Shown one piece after another: positions 22,562 to 34,409 of a stretch of 64,000 nt of DNA (the stretch's first letter is position 1; each line of letters starts with the position of its first letter). The position numbers and the translations under genes are program-made. Below the pieces are notes generated by a model, which ran no database searches, was not told where the DNA came from, and was given only the letters and a program-made list of their open reading frames with translations. Source of the DNA: Triatoma infestans (lineage: Eukaryota; Arthropoda; Insecta; Hemiptera; Reduviidae); assembly GCA_011037195.1 (NCBI GenBank), contig JAAEAF010014921.1, positions 50,171-114,170 on the forward strand, given 5' to 3'.

Positions 22562-23265
22562 CTTTAAAGGGAAGGGAGTAGCTAAGTGGTTAGCGTACTG
22601 GACTGCTCATCGGGGGTCCGGGCAAGGCCTTTAGTGAGACGATGCTGTGTTTTTCACGGAGCACTCTCAGGCATCTGGTTGGATCTCTTAGTGGACATTG
22701 TGGTTTAAGGAGAGATCTCTATATAATGGGGCTCATGCCGGATCCATTTTGTAGACTCTGTGAGCCAGAGGAGGAAACACCCATCCATCTTATGACTGAT
22801 TGCCTGGGTTGTGAGGAAATTAGATTCAGGACATTTGGTCGGATTACGATGTCTGTGGAAGTGCTTAGGCTATTTCCTCTTAAGGTTATTGTCCGATTTA
22901 TTCGGACTGCGGTGAATCTTAGGTGGATTAGATCCGGGTCTGGATTTTCGTTCTAGACCCGGTTTGTTGTTGTTTTTCTTGGGGTAGCTATATGGGCCCA
23001 GTGAGGCTTTGGATAGCGCAGGGTTTCCCACCCCAGAGACAAATAATAATAATAGCGTACTAGACACACATGCGGAGGACCCGGGTTCGAGTCCAGCTAT
23101 GCTACCTTTAGATTTTTTCTTCCTAGGAGCCTCTACAGCTCACTGTCTGGTGTTGGACAGTGTTGTCTGTACGAGAGAACACTTTCCGGAGGTCGGCAGT
23201 GCACTGAGAAGGCTCCGGGTGCCAATGACCATAGTAGTTGACGCGCCTTAAATTAAAAAAAAAAG
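22562..23265 (+). mobile_element. SINE_A split by a LINE
   Basis: The SINE head (AAGGGAAGGGAGTAGCTAAGTGGTTAGCGTACTGGA) is at 22565-22602. The body resumes at 23053 with TAGCGTACTAGA and runs to GACGCGCCTTAAATTAAAAA. AAAGCCTTTAA flanks the whole SINE on both sides (22556-22568 and 23255-23268). Removing the LINE restores a typical SINE_A order. Confidence 0.85.
22603..23052 (+). pseudogene. LINE 3' end inserted in SINE_A
   Basis: A 450-bp tail of the same LINE family as 10342-11616, ending in (AAT)n. It is flanked by TAGCGTACTGGA and TAGCGTACTAGA (22591-22602 and 23053-23064), a 12-bp target duplication with one change. The frame at 22642-22956 (104 codons) holds the C-terminal finger CRLCEPEEETPIHLMTDC and the same end SGSGFSF as the longer copy. 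No RNase H remains. Confidence 0.85.
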
Positions 23266-23404
23266 CCTTTAATGTGATATCAAATAATTAAATAACAAAA
23301 ATTAAAATAAGTGCTTTTCTCAGAAAAGTAATTAATGAAATTGTAAGTAACTGTTTTTAAAAAATAAAATATTAATTTATACAAAAAGGAATTTATGTAT
23401 ATTT

Positions 23405-23720
23405 ATTTAAAAATATTCTTGAAACCAAGTCCCACTATTTGGACTTAGTCCTCTCCTATTAAGTTCCACAATTCCCTTGTCTTTTGTCACTCTCGCCCAC
23501 GATGATCCAACGTGTTGCATAATGTCATCTGTCCATCTCTTTTTTTGTTTGCCTACCATCCACTTCTTGTAGTCCATCGACTTCACTCTCATAAGCTGTC
23601 CTGTCCATTTTCCATTTTGCTAGCTTCACCTTTCTTATAAAAACTGTCATTTCTGACGAACGCACACTTATGGCTGTGCTTTTGATCTTGTCTTTCTGAC
23701 TATCTCCTACAACTTTTCGA
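23405..23720 (-). pseudogene. RTE-like LINE C-terminal remnant
   Basis: On the reverse strand, fragments in two frames read VRSSEMTVFIRKVKLAKWKM and QKKRWTDDIMQHVGSSWARV, then TKDKGIVELNRRGLSPNSGTWF. RxRGRPPxRWxDDI followed by A/G-xxW-xxxAxDRxxW is the usual C-terminal pattern of RTE-type reverse transcriptases, so this is a short diverged end. It is probably the same kind of element as 24845-25440 but a different copy. Confidence 0.55.
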
Positions 23721-24172
23721 GTAATGTGGAAAACTTTTTAAATTCGTTTTTGTGGAAAACCATGTTTCAGCACTAATGAAGGCAGTGTATAGTGGCATCG
23801 ATTTAAAACTTGGGTTAATTATATTTTGTCAATTGTAAAATAAGAGCCGAGGGTGAGTTATTCGGTTTAAATGATTCAATTAGTAGACCTCAAGATAGAC
23901 AAAAATGCTTCCATTGTAAATCAATCAGCCATATAGTTCGTTTTTCATTTTATTGTATTTTTCCCTGACATTGAGAAGTTTCCCGGAAATTTGATTCAAT
24001 AAGGACAGTTTAGAATGGGATGATTTCCTAACGTACTTGGACAGACGAAATTGGAAACATTTATAGAATTATTTAATTGACTAATGAAGAATAGAAAGGG
24101 ATTAATTGATTGTATTAACATATGAATTTAATAGTTCAGCTTTAGGTAATTAATACGAAAATTACCTTTTTT
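23721..24172. other. AT-rich spacer
   Basis: Nothing recognised. Confidence 0.5.
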
Positions 24173-24405
24173 TTTTAATTTTAAGGCACGTCAACATCTA
24201 TGTCATTAGGGCCCGGAGCCTCCTCAATGCACTGCCGGCCTGCGGTGGAAAGTATTCTCTCATTACATACAACATTGTCCATCACCAAACAGTGAGCTGT
24301 AGAGGGCTCCTAGGAAGTAAAAATCTAAGAGCAGTTGCTACTGGACTCGAACACGAGACTTCCGCTTGGGAATTCAACGCGCAAACCACAGCTAATCCCT
24401 TCCCA
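24173..24405 (-). mobile_element. SINE_A, reverse copy
   Basis: Starts with a T10 run, then TTAAGGCACGTCAACATC, GGGCCCGGAGCCTCCTC, CAGTGAGCTGTAGAGGGCTC, GACTCGAACACGAGACTTCC (reverse B box) and CAAACCACAGCTAATCCCTTCC (reverse A box). Confidence 0.85.
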
Positions 24406-24481
24406 CATAATCTTATTATTCGTTTTTTCAATTGTTAAAATTTTTATGATAAGTTATTATTATTTCCATGAATTACTTTCT

Positions 24482-24625
24482 CTAATACTGTTAGCGAAAA
24501 ATATTGCGATCGTGCTAGATTTTCGAAATTTGAATTTCCACCGGAAATACAAGGTTTGAAGTCCCCTAAGTCAAAAAAAGTGGTTTTTAGAAAAAGGTCT
24601 ATGTGTGTGTGCGTGGATGTGTGTG
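24482..24625 (+). mobile_element. H1 repeat, 5' fragment
   Basis: Has ATTGCGATCGTGCTAGATTT, CACCGGAAATAC, AAAAAAAGTGGTTTTTAG and a GT-rich run. The copy may continue at 25480 after an intervening LINE tail. Confidence 0.65.
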
Positions 24626-24844
24626 AAAATAATTATTGTTAGCCATTTATTGCTGTTAATTACAATTACATTAATAAATAAGTAATTCTTTTTACAAAAA
24701 AAAAACTGCAATTCAGCAAAAATTGCTGTGGCACCTTTTAAGGTATAGAATGTAGTTAGTACTTACATGTAATATATTCTAGTTAGGACATTTATACACT
24801 TTCTTCTAATAAAATACATAAATATGTAGAATCTTTACAATTAC

Positions 24845-25440
24845 ACCTCGCACTGTTAACCCCCACTTCTTAATTTTCCCTCTAAAACCAGGTAAACTTC
24901 TTTGTAAACTTCCTTCATTCTTATCCACTCTTTCCTGTCCCATATATATCGCTGCCAGGCTGCTCCTCCACATGCTTTTCTAAATTCAAAATCCCACCTG
25001 ACTGGAGGTCTTCCTCTTTTCCTTTTTAGGCCCAACGGATACCACTCAACCACTTTCTTTGACCATCTGTCGTTCTCATGAGGTGTCCCGCCCAATTCCA
25101 TTTTCTATCCATAACAATTTTTGTAATATCCTCCAATCCAGCCGTTGATCTTATCCACATTTTAGTTCTCCTATCTTTTCTAGATATTCCCAGCATTAGC
25201 CTCTGGCCATTGCTCTTACTACTATTCTTATTTTGTTGACCAGCCTGGCAGTTATATACCATGATTCTGCCCCATATATAAGCACAGGTATTACACACAT
25301 ATTAAATAGTTTTTTCTTCTTGTTTATATCTATATTGGATCTAAAGATGTTTCTATATTTGTTAAATGCTCTCCATGACAACGCGATTCTCCTTTGTATT
25401 TCTTCTTCCAATCCATTTTTAGTGATTTTCTGACCCAAAT
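24845..25440 (-). pseudogene. RTE-like LINE: RT thumb and C-terminus
   Basis: The reverse strand carries, in successive frames with two or more frameshifts, RRIALSWRAFNKYRNIF, CVIPVLIYGAESWYI, MLGISRKDRRTKMW, WNWAGHLMRTTDGQRKW and KRKRGRPPVRWDFEFRKACG. This order (RRIxxxWxAFxK, L/VPVLxYGAExW, GISxxDRxxxxxI, KWxWAGHxxR, RGRPPxRW) is typical of RTE-clade reverse transcriptases after the catalytic palm. The YADD palm itself is missing, so the copy is 5'-truncated. It lies between two H1 fragments. Confidence 0.75.
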
Positions 25441-25479
25441 ATATGACTTTGACTTGCTTGCCCTATTTCTTCTCTCTCA

Positions 25480-25965
25480 AAGAATATCTCTCTCAAAAAG
25501 GAAAAGCTACAGCAAGTTCAAACTTGGTATTCCGTTTAGATCACACACGAAGATTTAGGGCAAAATCCATCAACAACTGGTAAGTGCCACTTTACTAAAA
25601 TGATTTTCTACAGTTTTTTTTTTTCTTATTTTCTCAAAGATGGCTCCAACGATTTTTCATTATCAACTACATATTATACAAAGTGCTACAACTTTTAATT
25701 CAAACATTTCTCCGGGAAAAATTCATTTAAGGGCACTTTTGCGGGAGAAGTTGGGTTAAGGTTTTCATCTAAAGTGCTATTTCAATTTATTACACAATTC
25801 TGCCAACTAAATAATATTAATTAGAATTATATAAGTTGCCAAAATCCCGAGTTTGAAGAAAAATCTGATAACCGGAAGTACGACTTTACTAAATAGATTT
25901 TTTTCAGTATTTTTATGGTTTTTTTTTTCCCATAAAAATGGCGACTATTTTTAAACACTAATAAG
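25480..25965 (+). mobile_element. H1 repeat, internal part
   Basis: TTCAAACTTGGTATTCCGTT, GATGGCTCCAACGATTTTTC, ACATTTCTCCGGGAAAAATT, TTCATCTAAAGTGCTATTTC and GATAACCGGAAGTACGACTT match H1 unit blocks in order. The 3' terminal hairpin is missing. Confidence 0.75.
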
Positions 25966-26904
25966 AATTGTAAGTACAAGAAATACAATTTATTTTCAGA
26001 CATAAATTAAAAGGGTTCATTTAAATAACAAAAAAAAAAGATTTAATCATCTCGTAAAAATGTTTACAGAATCATTTTTTTAATTTCACTTTGCTCAAGG
26101 GCTCTTTTAATTTTAAATTTTATTAAAAGTCCATATTTTATTCATATTAGTTTTATAAAAAACCATAAAAAAAAACCTTCTTTTGTATAAAATATTATTT
26201 ATTTTATTGTTCAGGTTTTTGTTTGATTTCATTTAATATACTAATTTTTTTTTTTTTTAAATAGAAAAGTATTTATATTTTTGTTACCTCGCAAGTATTT
26301 TATTTTATTGGTATACTACACTTTGATTAGATTTTTGCCAACTCTGCAGACGGACAAAGTCCATGTAAATAGTGCTGATGAATTTCTATTTATATAAATG
26401 ATACCTATATATATTTAAAAAAAAAAAAAAAGCAATTAACTCGTATATATCTACACCGAAATATTATCGGCACGACTGTTGATTCTTTCATATAATTTTG
26501 GAAAATTCAACTACATGAATTGCCGGTTATGTTATTATCTAATTTGGAAACAATACATTATTAATGAATCCATGGAATATTTCGAAATTATCCTATAAAA
26601 GTTATTTGTGAGATATTACGAATAAAAAATATATATCACAAATTTTATTTTATAATATTAGTCCACATGGTTCTAAAAATCAACATTTCGGCCAGTTTAC
26701 CACCATATTATGTATACATATTTATATATTTATATTTATTTACACACATAAGTCACCAGACATTGTACTTTAGATGTACATAGAAGGTCTTGGTTTCTAA
26801 AACTATAATTGTACCTCTATTATATTTGTATCAGCTGATACAAGTGAACTAACCAGGGGCGGATATATCGCGGTAGGATCGTATTGTAGTAGATTACTAT
26901 GTAT
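25966..26904. other. AT-rich intergenic DNA
   Basis: Nothing recognised beyond homopolymers. Confidence 0.5.
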
Positions 26905-27975
26905 AGCGGCGTTTACACGATCAATAATATTGACAATACTTTAGAGTATTGACAATAATATTGATCGTGTAAAGTGAAAAAAATGTATTGATGGTCGGTA
27001 TTGACAAGAGTATTGATGAAATTCAGATTTTCTATCAATACTGAGAATTGGAGGGGATATAGACAATATTATTGGTCAGTTCAATAGTTTTATCGAACGT
27101 TGCAACTAACCTGTACAAAACAAAAGCGATACTATTATAATAGGTTAAAGAATTCTATGTAATGAACATCTCCTATAATATATTAAAGTTGACTGGCCCA
27201 ATTAATTTAAAATTTCCATTTTAAGAAAACATTTCAGTTTGAACTTTGACAATTGCACTATTAGAAAAATCGTATGAGTGTTTCGCAGTTAATTTAATTT
27301 TTTGTTTCAAAAAGGGTTTTTGTATGCCATGCTGTTAATATAGAGAGAAAATAGGCTTCTAACTTTCCTTCCGAATGGTAGGCATATTAAATCACTACAT
27401 GTCTACATGAAAAGTCAATCAAACAATTTTCCTTGTTTATGCCTGATTTTGGTGGAATGTTAGATAAAGATTAGTATTTTGCCTTCTAAGGTGTTAATAA
27501 AAAATAAATGTATCTAAACACACGCAACACAAAATTACTAGAATTATATTATATTTTATTAAATATATCATTAGGATAAAGGTTTATTTTCGATGTTTTA
27601 TAAAGGAATTAATTAAGAGTGAACGATAATGGAAGTAATTTAAATAAGAAACATTAGAGCTGTCCCCCTTGAGTTTTCTATACAATATTAATAAAGTGAG
27701 CAGCAGGGTAAAGAGCTAACTATAACCATGGGCCAAAATAATAGCTACGCAAGCTTTAGAACAATTATTCATTTTTTAAAGGTTAAAAAAAAAACAACTA
27801 AACTGATGAGTATAAACACGTAAATACACTCTCCTAGTGGCAGAAATAGTAAGTAGTATTGACAATGATATTGATCGTGTAAAGTAATGATATATTGATA
27901 GTGGTTAGTATGAGTATTGATGGAAATATTGTCAATACTGGTATTGACAATAATATTGATCGTGTAAACGCCGCT
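26905..27975. mobile_element. TIR DNA transposon, non-autonomous (1.07 kb)
   Basis: Terminal inverted repeats of 35 bp at 26905-26939 and 27941-27975 differ at two positions and begin AGCGGCGTTTACACGATCAA. The core TATTGACAATAATATTGATC occurs again at 26944-26963 (reverse of the left end, making a terminal hairpin), in altered form at 27867-27886, and in the right TIR. The interior (27000-27830) has no transposase-like frame. No convincing target duplication is visible (flanks ...CTATGTAT and TTATACGC...), so the superfamily is open. Confidence 0.8.
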
Positions 27976-28090
27976 TTATACGCATATGAATGATTTGCAA
28001 TCTGTTCTGATTGATTCTATTTACTATAAGATTAGACGACGTTGAGTTTATGAATGAAGGTAACAACCTTGAATTTTTGTTATTACATTT

Positions 28091-29075
28091 TTACTTTCTC
28101 TTACTCCTAGTAAGAGAAAGTATTGTAATCGTGTCAAATTTTCTATCTTGAGTTTTCACCGAAATATCCGTTTTGAGGTCCTCTGAATCCAAAAAAGTGG
28201 TTTTTAGAAAATGGTGGTGTGTGATGTGTGAACAGCAGAGTCAAAAAACGAAAAATATCGTAGAAAGTTGAAACTTGATATTCCGTTTAGGTCTCACCAT
28301 GGGATCTGATAGTAGGTTATCTGTCACAAATTCCTCAACCGGAAGTACCACTTTACTAAATGATTTTTTCACTTTTTTGCAATTTTCTCAAAAATGGCTC
28401 CAACGATTTTCTTTGAATTTGGTGTATCAACTACACTTACAAAGATCTACAATTTTTATTAGAAAAATTTCTCCGGCAATATGCATTTAAAGCACTTTCA
28501 GGGGGGGGGGGGTTGCCCTCTAAAGTGCTATTTCAGTTTACTATACAATTCTATCAGCTTAACCAAATATAATTAGATTAAATGCGTTGTTGGAAATTCC
28601 GAGTTTGAAAAATCGGAACCGATCGTGCGATTTTTACTAAAATGTATTATTCAGTTTTCTGGTATTTTTTTTTACTTTCTTACAATTTTCTCAAAAATGG
28701 TTCCGACAATTTTCTTCAAACTTAGTATAGCAACTACACATACAAAGAGCTACAACTTTTATTTAAAACATTTCTGTAGAAAAATTCATTTAAGGGCACT
28801 TTTGGTGAAGGAGTGGGGTTAGGTTTTCACTAAAGTGCTATCACAGTTGATTACACAATTCTATCATCCAAACATAATTAATCAGAAATAAATAGATGGC
28901 CAAAATTCCGAGTTTTAAGGAAATTAGTAAACCGGAAATGCGCTTTTATTGAACAGTTTTTTTCAGTTTTCCACAAATTTCATTAAATTTGGTAAACAAT
29001 TTATAAAATTTGTCAGTTATAATTTTGAGAACAGGAGTAAGAGAAAGTTGTGTGAGTGTTTCACACCAGATTTTT
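28091..29075 (+). mobile_element. H1 repeat, best full-length copy (~0.98 kb)
   Basis: The 5' end is a hairpin: ACTTTCTCTTACT-CCT-AGTAAGAGAAAGT (28093-28121). The conserved head block and the microsatellite position follow, though this copy has only a few GT units near 28216. Two tandem internal units of about 300 bp come next (28345-28640 and 28680-28965). Each has TCTCAAAAATGGxTCC, ACATTTCTxx-like, AAAGTGCTAT and ACCGGAAGT-like blocks. The 3' end has GGAGTAAGAGAAAGT (inverse of the 5' arm) and the hairpin GTGTGA-GTGTT-TCACAC, then CAGATTTTT. It lies between T-runs. The layout resembles DINE-1/HINE Helentron derivatives. No Rep/helicase is encoded. Confidence 0.85.
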
Positions 29076-29249
29076 TTTTACTCATAACTGATTGCAAAAA
29101 ATATAGAGAAAAAATATATTGATACTTCCCTCAAAATATGATCTCTTATATATGGATAGAATAGAAAATATTAGATTAAGCCTCGCTAAGGCGGCACTTT
29201 ATCATCTATTGTAGCACACCTTTGTTTAGAATATACTCTCCAATCTTGA

Positions 29250-29455
29250 GGCAGGTTTGATGTAGTGGTTATGAGTATCGACTTGCAACTGGGAGGTCCC
29301 CAGTTTGAGTCACGCTTATAACAGCTAAATTTAGTTTCATTTCAAATATGTTAACATTATAAAATGTGTTTCCGCCCCCGTCCACGACAACTAATTTGGT
29401 AGTTGGGCGCCAAGCCCAACTGTGAAAAAGTAGGGACATTACATTACTTTACTCT
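29250..29455 (+). mobile_element. SINE_B copy
   Basis: Head GGTTTGATGTAGTGGTTATG with A box; B box AGTTTGAGTCACGC near 29302. The 3' end has GTCCACGACAACTAATTTGG and TTGGGCGCCAAGCCCAAC. It aligns with 2196-2390 over head and tail. Confidence 0.8.
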
Positions 29456-30171
29456 CTTATCTTGCCTTTTATAAAAGAGTTAGAAGTCGAAATGTGATTA
29501 CTGCTTGTTAGTTTTATTTCTAGCCAAACTGCAACAATAAAGCCTTCATTTGGAACCTGTAAAAGCTTCTATCGTATTAAGTTCTCAGCAGTATATGTGA
29601 TTTAGTTGTGAGCTCCGCGCGAAAGTCTTTGGGACTCTTATCTGCCATTATGTTTTTTTTGTTTATACTCAACTAGGATTATATCTCGTTGGTGTGGGAT
29701 CGGTGAAACGGTGCCTACAACGCTAATGTAACTTAGAAGACCTAGTGCAGATTTACTGTAATTTGCTGTAAATATAACATCTGTAAATGTACGTACGTAG
29801 ATGAAGCGTGGAATTCTGTATATGTTTATCACTGGGCTAGAGATTGCCTGTGAGTCAGTTAACTCCACTGTATCAACTAGCTCTATATGCGTTTACTCCC
29901 TCTGTTAGTAAATGAGCTAACATACTCGCCCTTTGGTGCACAAACAATTTCCATTGGGACACAAACGGTGTTTACCCAGCATGTGAAGGACACATTAAAA
30001 ATAATACCACCCCAATGAAAAAAATCGCCGCCTGGCAGATCTTGGTCCTTCAAGAGGATTAAAGGTTTAGATTACATTAAACCAGTGACGTAGTCTTAAC
30101 GCTAAGACCTTAGTAATTAACGACAAAGACAGCGGAAGCCTGAAAGGTTATAGAATAAGAATATAATTTAC
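29456..30171. other. Intergenic DNA
   Basis: Nothing recognised. A 76-codon reverse frame (29638-29868) has no motif. Confidence 0.5.
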
Positions 30172-30183
30172 ATTAGCATTATA

Positions 30184-30897
30184 ATGGTCGTAATTTTAGT
30201 TTATCTGCTGATAATATGTCTTTGTGGAAATCTCAGATGACTTCATTAATTGCAAAGATAGGTTTGGCTTGTCGGGAGGAGTCTGAGAGATGCGCAAGGG
30301 AATCTTCCCGCTTTATCTTTTATAAGCAATTGGACCTTCAGGCGAAATTGTTCACCTTTGTTGAAGAGCCTAACTCTGACGTTTTCACTTTAAATGAATT
30401 GCGCTGGTTCTTCAAAATGAGGGCTGAATTACTATTTCTGACTTATATTCTTTGGATTGAAAGAGAGTCCGAAATCTATTCCTTGTGTAACCTGAGAATA
30501 AGGGAGGACTATGTGCACTTTCTGGCTGTGTGTCCTATACTTTCAGAGTTCCGGGTGTGTTATCTCGGGGTTCCTTCTTTGACTGTGGTTCATTTTATAT
30601 TCATTTCATTTCTTTGTCAATAGTGTTTAATTGAGTTTAGTTTATTTCCCTTATTACATTTTTGTAACTATTAAGGGATTAGTTTCATTTTCTTTTAGAT
30701 AATTTATTATTATTATTTATTTATTTTTATTTGACTTTTTTAAGGTTAGTGTTCATTTTAGTTTTCTTTCTTTTTAGTGATTTTTTTTCTTTATTACATC
30801 TAACTCCGGCTGACAGAATATCCAAGCCGTATAATACTTATATATACTTGTAAATTGTATTTCTTTATTTAATTCATAATAAAGTATTATTATTATT
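30184..30897 (+). pseudogene. LINE 3' end with zinc finger
   Basis: A 714-bp insertion flanked by ATTAGCATTATA at 30172-30183 and 30898-30909, with an (ATT)n tail after AATAAAG. The frame 30216-30623 (135 codons) is an ORF2 end: LRWFFKMRAELLFLTYILW precedes SLCNLRIREDYVHFLAVC, a C-x?-H-x4-C finger typical of LINE C-termini. No RT remains. The finger resembles that at 59754-59939 (reverse), so both may be one family. Confidence 0.8.
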
Positions 30898-30909
30898 ATT
30901 AGCATTATA

Positions 30910-31290
30910 TTATTTAACAAAACTAAAAAGCACAAATACAATTTTTCAGTCATTCAGAATGGAAGATCTAGCTTTCAGTATTTCAACAAGATATTAACTA
31001 GATTATTTTCATTTCCCACATTATAAAATATTAGACGTCAAGAAAGCAGTACGTGCATTTGAATGCAGAATTTAGACTGGTGAAAGTATGCTTTCTCTTG
31101 GTAGTTCAAATACTTTATAAGAAGGGGTAAAGGACAAAACTGACTAAGTTCTCTGACCTTTCTTGTAACGGTAGTCTTCTACTTGAATTTTTACCTTTGA
31201 ACAAATTTCCAACCAACTTACATTTCTTTCTTCAAATGTAGTATATATATTTCCATTCGCTTCTTCCACAACAAAATCTACGCATCGAAA
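30910..31290. other. AT-rich spacer
   Basis: Nothing recognised. Confidence 0.5.
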
Positions 31291-31550
31291 TTTTTCAGTT
31301 TTTTTGCGATTTCGAAAATGGCTCCAATAGTTTTCTTTAAACTTTGTATATTATCTGCACATACAAATGCTTATCAATTTTATTTTGAAGTATTTTACCA
31401 GAAAATTGTTTTTTTTTTTAGGAGGTTTCTGGTGAACAGAGATGTTTTCAATGCTCTCACTGCCACCAATGTATTGTTGTTTATATTTGAAGCATTCACA
31501 GAATATGAAGTAACTTGATTAACCGGATTACGATTTTACTGATTAGGTTT
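31291..31550 (+). mobile_element. H1 repeat, old internal fragment
   Basis: TTTTTGCGATTTCGAAAATG, CTCCAATAGTTTTCTTTAAA and ATTAACCGGATTACGATTTT follow H1 unit order with heavy divergence. Confidence 0.5.
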
Positions 31551-32704
31551 TTGACATTTTTTTTGGAATGTATTCAAAAACACAAACAAAACAACAAATT
31601 GTCAAGTTTAGTGAAAAATTTCTTAATTTTATAATAATTTTATTAACTGCAGTTAAGAGAAAGTCATGTATTTAGTGAATTTTTTTTTGATAATTCAATA
31701 TAAATCCTTCCACCAGACATCGGCTAGTTGCATTAATGCAGTCAGTGTGATAGAAATATATATGTATATCTGCGTGTGCATGTGAGTATGGATGTGTTGG
31801 AATGCTTGTGCATGAGTTTGTACAACAAACTGGAGAGAGACAAAGGGAAGTAAGAGAGACAATATAAAGCTCTCTATTAATAATAATAATAATAATAATA
31901 CACGTAGTGCGTTAGAATGTTCAACCATGATCAACGAGCAAACCTTCCGTTGCATGAATTAGTTCCGTCATATTAAAACTTGCTCCCCACTAGTTACCAT
32001 TAACTAAGTCTCAACTTTCTAGTTTAATTAACACACAATTATATTCTAGCAATGATGTGAACTTTGTTCCATATATATATATACTACTATGACTTTACTA
32101 CAGTATCTACCTACTGATGTTAGCAATTTATCTAAAAACTTTATCTCTTGTTTTAACATTGTAAAATTTATTGATTTCATTCAATAAATAAATGCCACAA
32201 TTGAAGGTTTAATGATAAAATTTATTTAAAACCAATTTCTCTTTAAAATCAAGTATTAGTTCGTAGAATTCACTCCAATGAACGATCAACAGTCTCCCAG
32301 AGATACTGCCAAAGCTTTTACCCACAATATTGAAGAACATGATATCTTTTAGACTTGTTATATATTCGCTGCAGTAACTGGTGTGTTTGTATTGATTGAA
32401 AAACAAATTCTGAGAAAAGGTACCCATTCTTCTTTAACCATTTAGTTTTATTAAAATAACCATCTAGAGGTGAAATTCAACCATTTACCTCTAGATAATA
32501 TAGGAGATAATATAGCCCAGTGTAATCCTGGACTCAACCATATTTGTATCTTAAATATTAAATAACCCCTTTTATTCATCAATAAAAGGTCTGGTGTGAG
32601 CTTTCATACTGTACACATCGTGTCTGATATAAGTGTAATTCTTCGGCATTTTAACAGAGTTTTCTTAGTTATATTAGTAATAAAAGTGAAGTACAGTTTT
32701 TTTT
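31551..32704. other. AT-rich intergenic DNA
   Basis: Nothing recognised. It contains an (AAT)n run near 31880. Confidence 0.5.
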
Positions 32705-34030
32705 CTGTTTATTTATTTATTTATTTATTTAATTAATTTATTTATTTATCTATTTAATTATTTCATCAACAAACAGCCTGTGCCATGTGGCTGAAGTCAT
32801 AACATGAATTAAATTTGTACATTACAATAAATAATGTAAGTCATACAGTAACATTTAAAACACAACAATATAGATAAAACAGTGGTGTTTATAACAATAT
32901 AAATATATATAAAACATAGTTTGTTTACAGAGGTAAAACTTCATTTAATTTCATTTAACAATGTTTTGAAATATGACAATTTCACTGAGAAGTCCAAATT
33001 ATTATTGATGTGTTCATTCCATTCCCGGCATTGTTCTTGACAGAATGTTCATGTGAAAGAATAGGTTTGTGCTATGATGAGGAACTGCAAACGTATAGGA
33101 ATGTCTTAAGTGGATGGGAGATACATGGAAGGGAATATCAGCCAGAAGTTCAGAACAGTCGATTGTATTATTGATCAGTTTATAAAGAAATAACATTCCA
33201 GTCTATCAACGTCGCTCTTTGTATATGGGTTCCTTACCAGTGAACCATATTCTAAAATACTTCTAACATATGACATATAGGCAGCCAAAATTGCTTTAGT
33301 GTCTTCGAGCTCTCTTGTTTTCCGGATCACAAACCCCAGCATTCTGGAAGCTCTTTTGCAAGTTTCATCAATGTGAGTTGCATATCTAAGGTTAGCATTT
33401 AGTTTGATTCCTAGGTCCCTAATGTTTGTGACGCAATCCAGGAGATTACTCTGGATGGTGTAGGAGAAATCCACATTATTCCGTTTCCAAGAAAACGAAA
33501 TGACATGACATTTATTGATGTTCATTTCCATACCGTTTTCCTTGCACCACTCTAAAAGACGATTTAGCTCTTCTTGCAATTTCTCACTATCCTGCACTGA
33601 AGTTATTCTTATGAAGAATTTTAGGTCATCTGCAAACATGAGGAATTTTGAGTGCAGAAAAGTTTTAGAAATGTCGTTAATGAAAACGTTGAATAGCCAA
33701 GGACCGAGATGAGAGCCTTGAGGCACGCCTGATGAAACAAGGAACCACCTGGAGTAAGACACCATTCCACTTCACCATAGATTTTCTTCCTTGAAGATAG
33801 GATGAGATCCATTCAAGAAGAATACCCTGGATTCCAATCCGATTTAATTTTTGGATCAATATTGAATGAGGAACCCGATCAAAAGCCTTTTTGAAGTCAG
33901 TATAGACAACATCTACCTGGTCTCCCTTTTCAACTTCTTTGGCTATTATATTTAGCAAACATGTTAAATTAGTCATTGTTGATCTCCTGGAGATAAACAA
34001 TAAAGAAACTAATTTACTGAATATTGGCAT
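32705..34030 (-). mobile_element. CR1/jockey-type LINE, 5'-truncated, reverse
   Basis: Reverse LINE with its 3' end at 32705, where a TTTA/AAAT run forms the tail, and its truncated 5' end near 34030. The coding part is at 33014-34030 and a 3' untranslated part of about 300 bp follows. No target duplication was found. Confidence 0.75.
33014..34030 (-). pseudogene. LINE reverse transcriptase remnant
   Basis: Two overlapping frames cover most of the RT palm and thumb. The first (33677-34030) reads RRSTMTNL then DVVYTDFKKAFDRVPHS (RT motif A region). The second (33175-33765) carries SGVPQGSHLGPWLFNVFIND (motif B), FADDLK in place of YADD (motif C), and KENGMEMNINKCHVISF. FADD is the common form in CR1/jockey-superfamily elements. 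A frameshift near 33765 separates them, and the last part (33014-33196) is in a third frame. The endonuclease and N-terminal RT fingers are missing, so the copy is dead. Confidence 0.85.
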
Positions 34031-34409
34031 ATATTTAATTAATTTTTATAAGTTAAAGTGAGAATTTCTGAGGTTAAGTTAGTTCATTTTTCATTAACTA
34101 GGAGCATCAATATAGTTTATTTATAGTTTTATCGCAAATTGATCTATGAACAGCGGCTTAAAACTTGCATTTAAATATTTATCAACAACTGAACAATAGT
34201 CTTGTTTTGAATTGTGCTGTTTTTTTTCTTAACAAAAACATCTCTTTTGTTTTTGTTTTTTCTTTCGTTGCTTACAGTAAGAAGATCTTATTAATAATTT
34301 TAATCTAATTTGAAGTTTTTCTGCCTTTATTTTTGCATTTGCACAAAATTGTTTATTGCTAAATTAAATTATTAATTTAAAATAATAAATAAAAAAAATA
34401 AAAAAATGG

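Noticed and set aside
26905..27975. Assignment of the TIR element to hAT, piggyBac or PIF/Harbinger
   Set aside because: No 8-bp, TTAA or 3-bp TWA duplication is convincing at the flanks, and no transposase is encoded.
29638..29868. A 76-codon reverse frame
   Set aside because: No motif, no related copy in the window and no supporting context.
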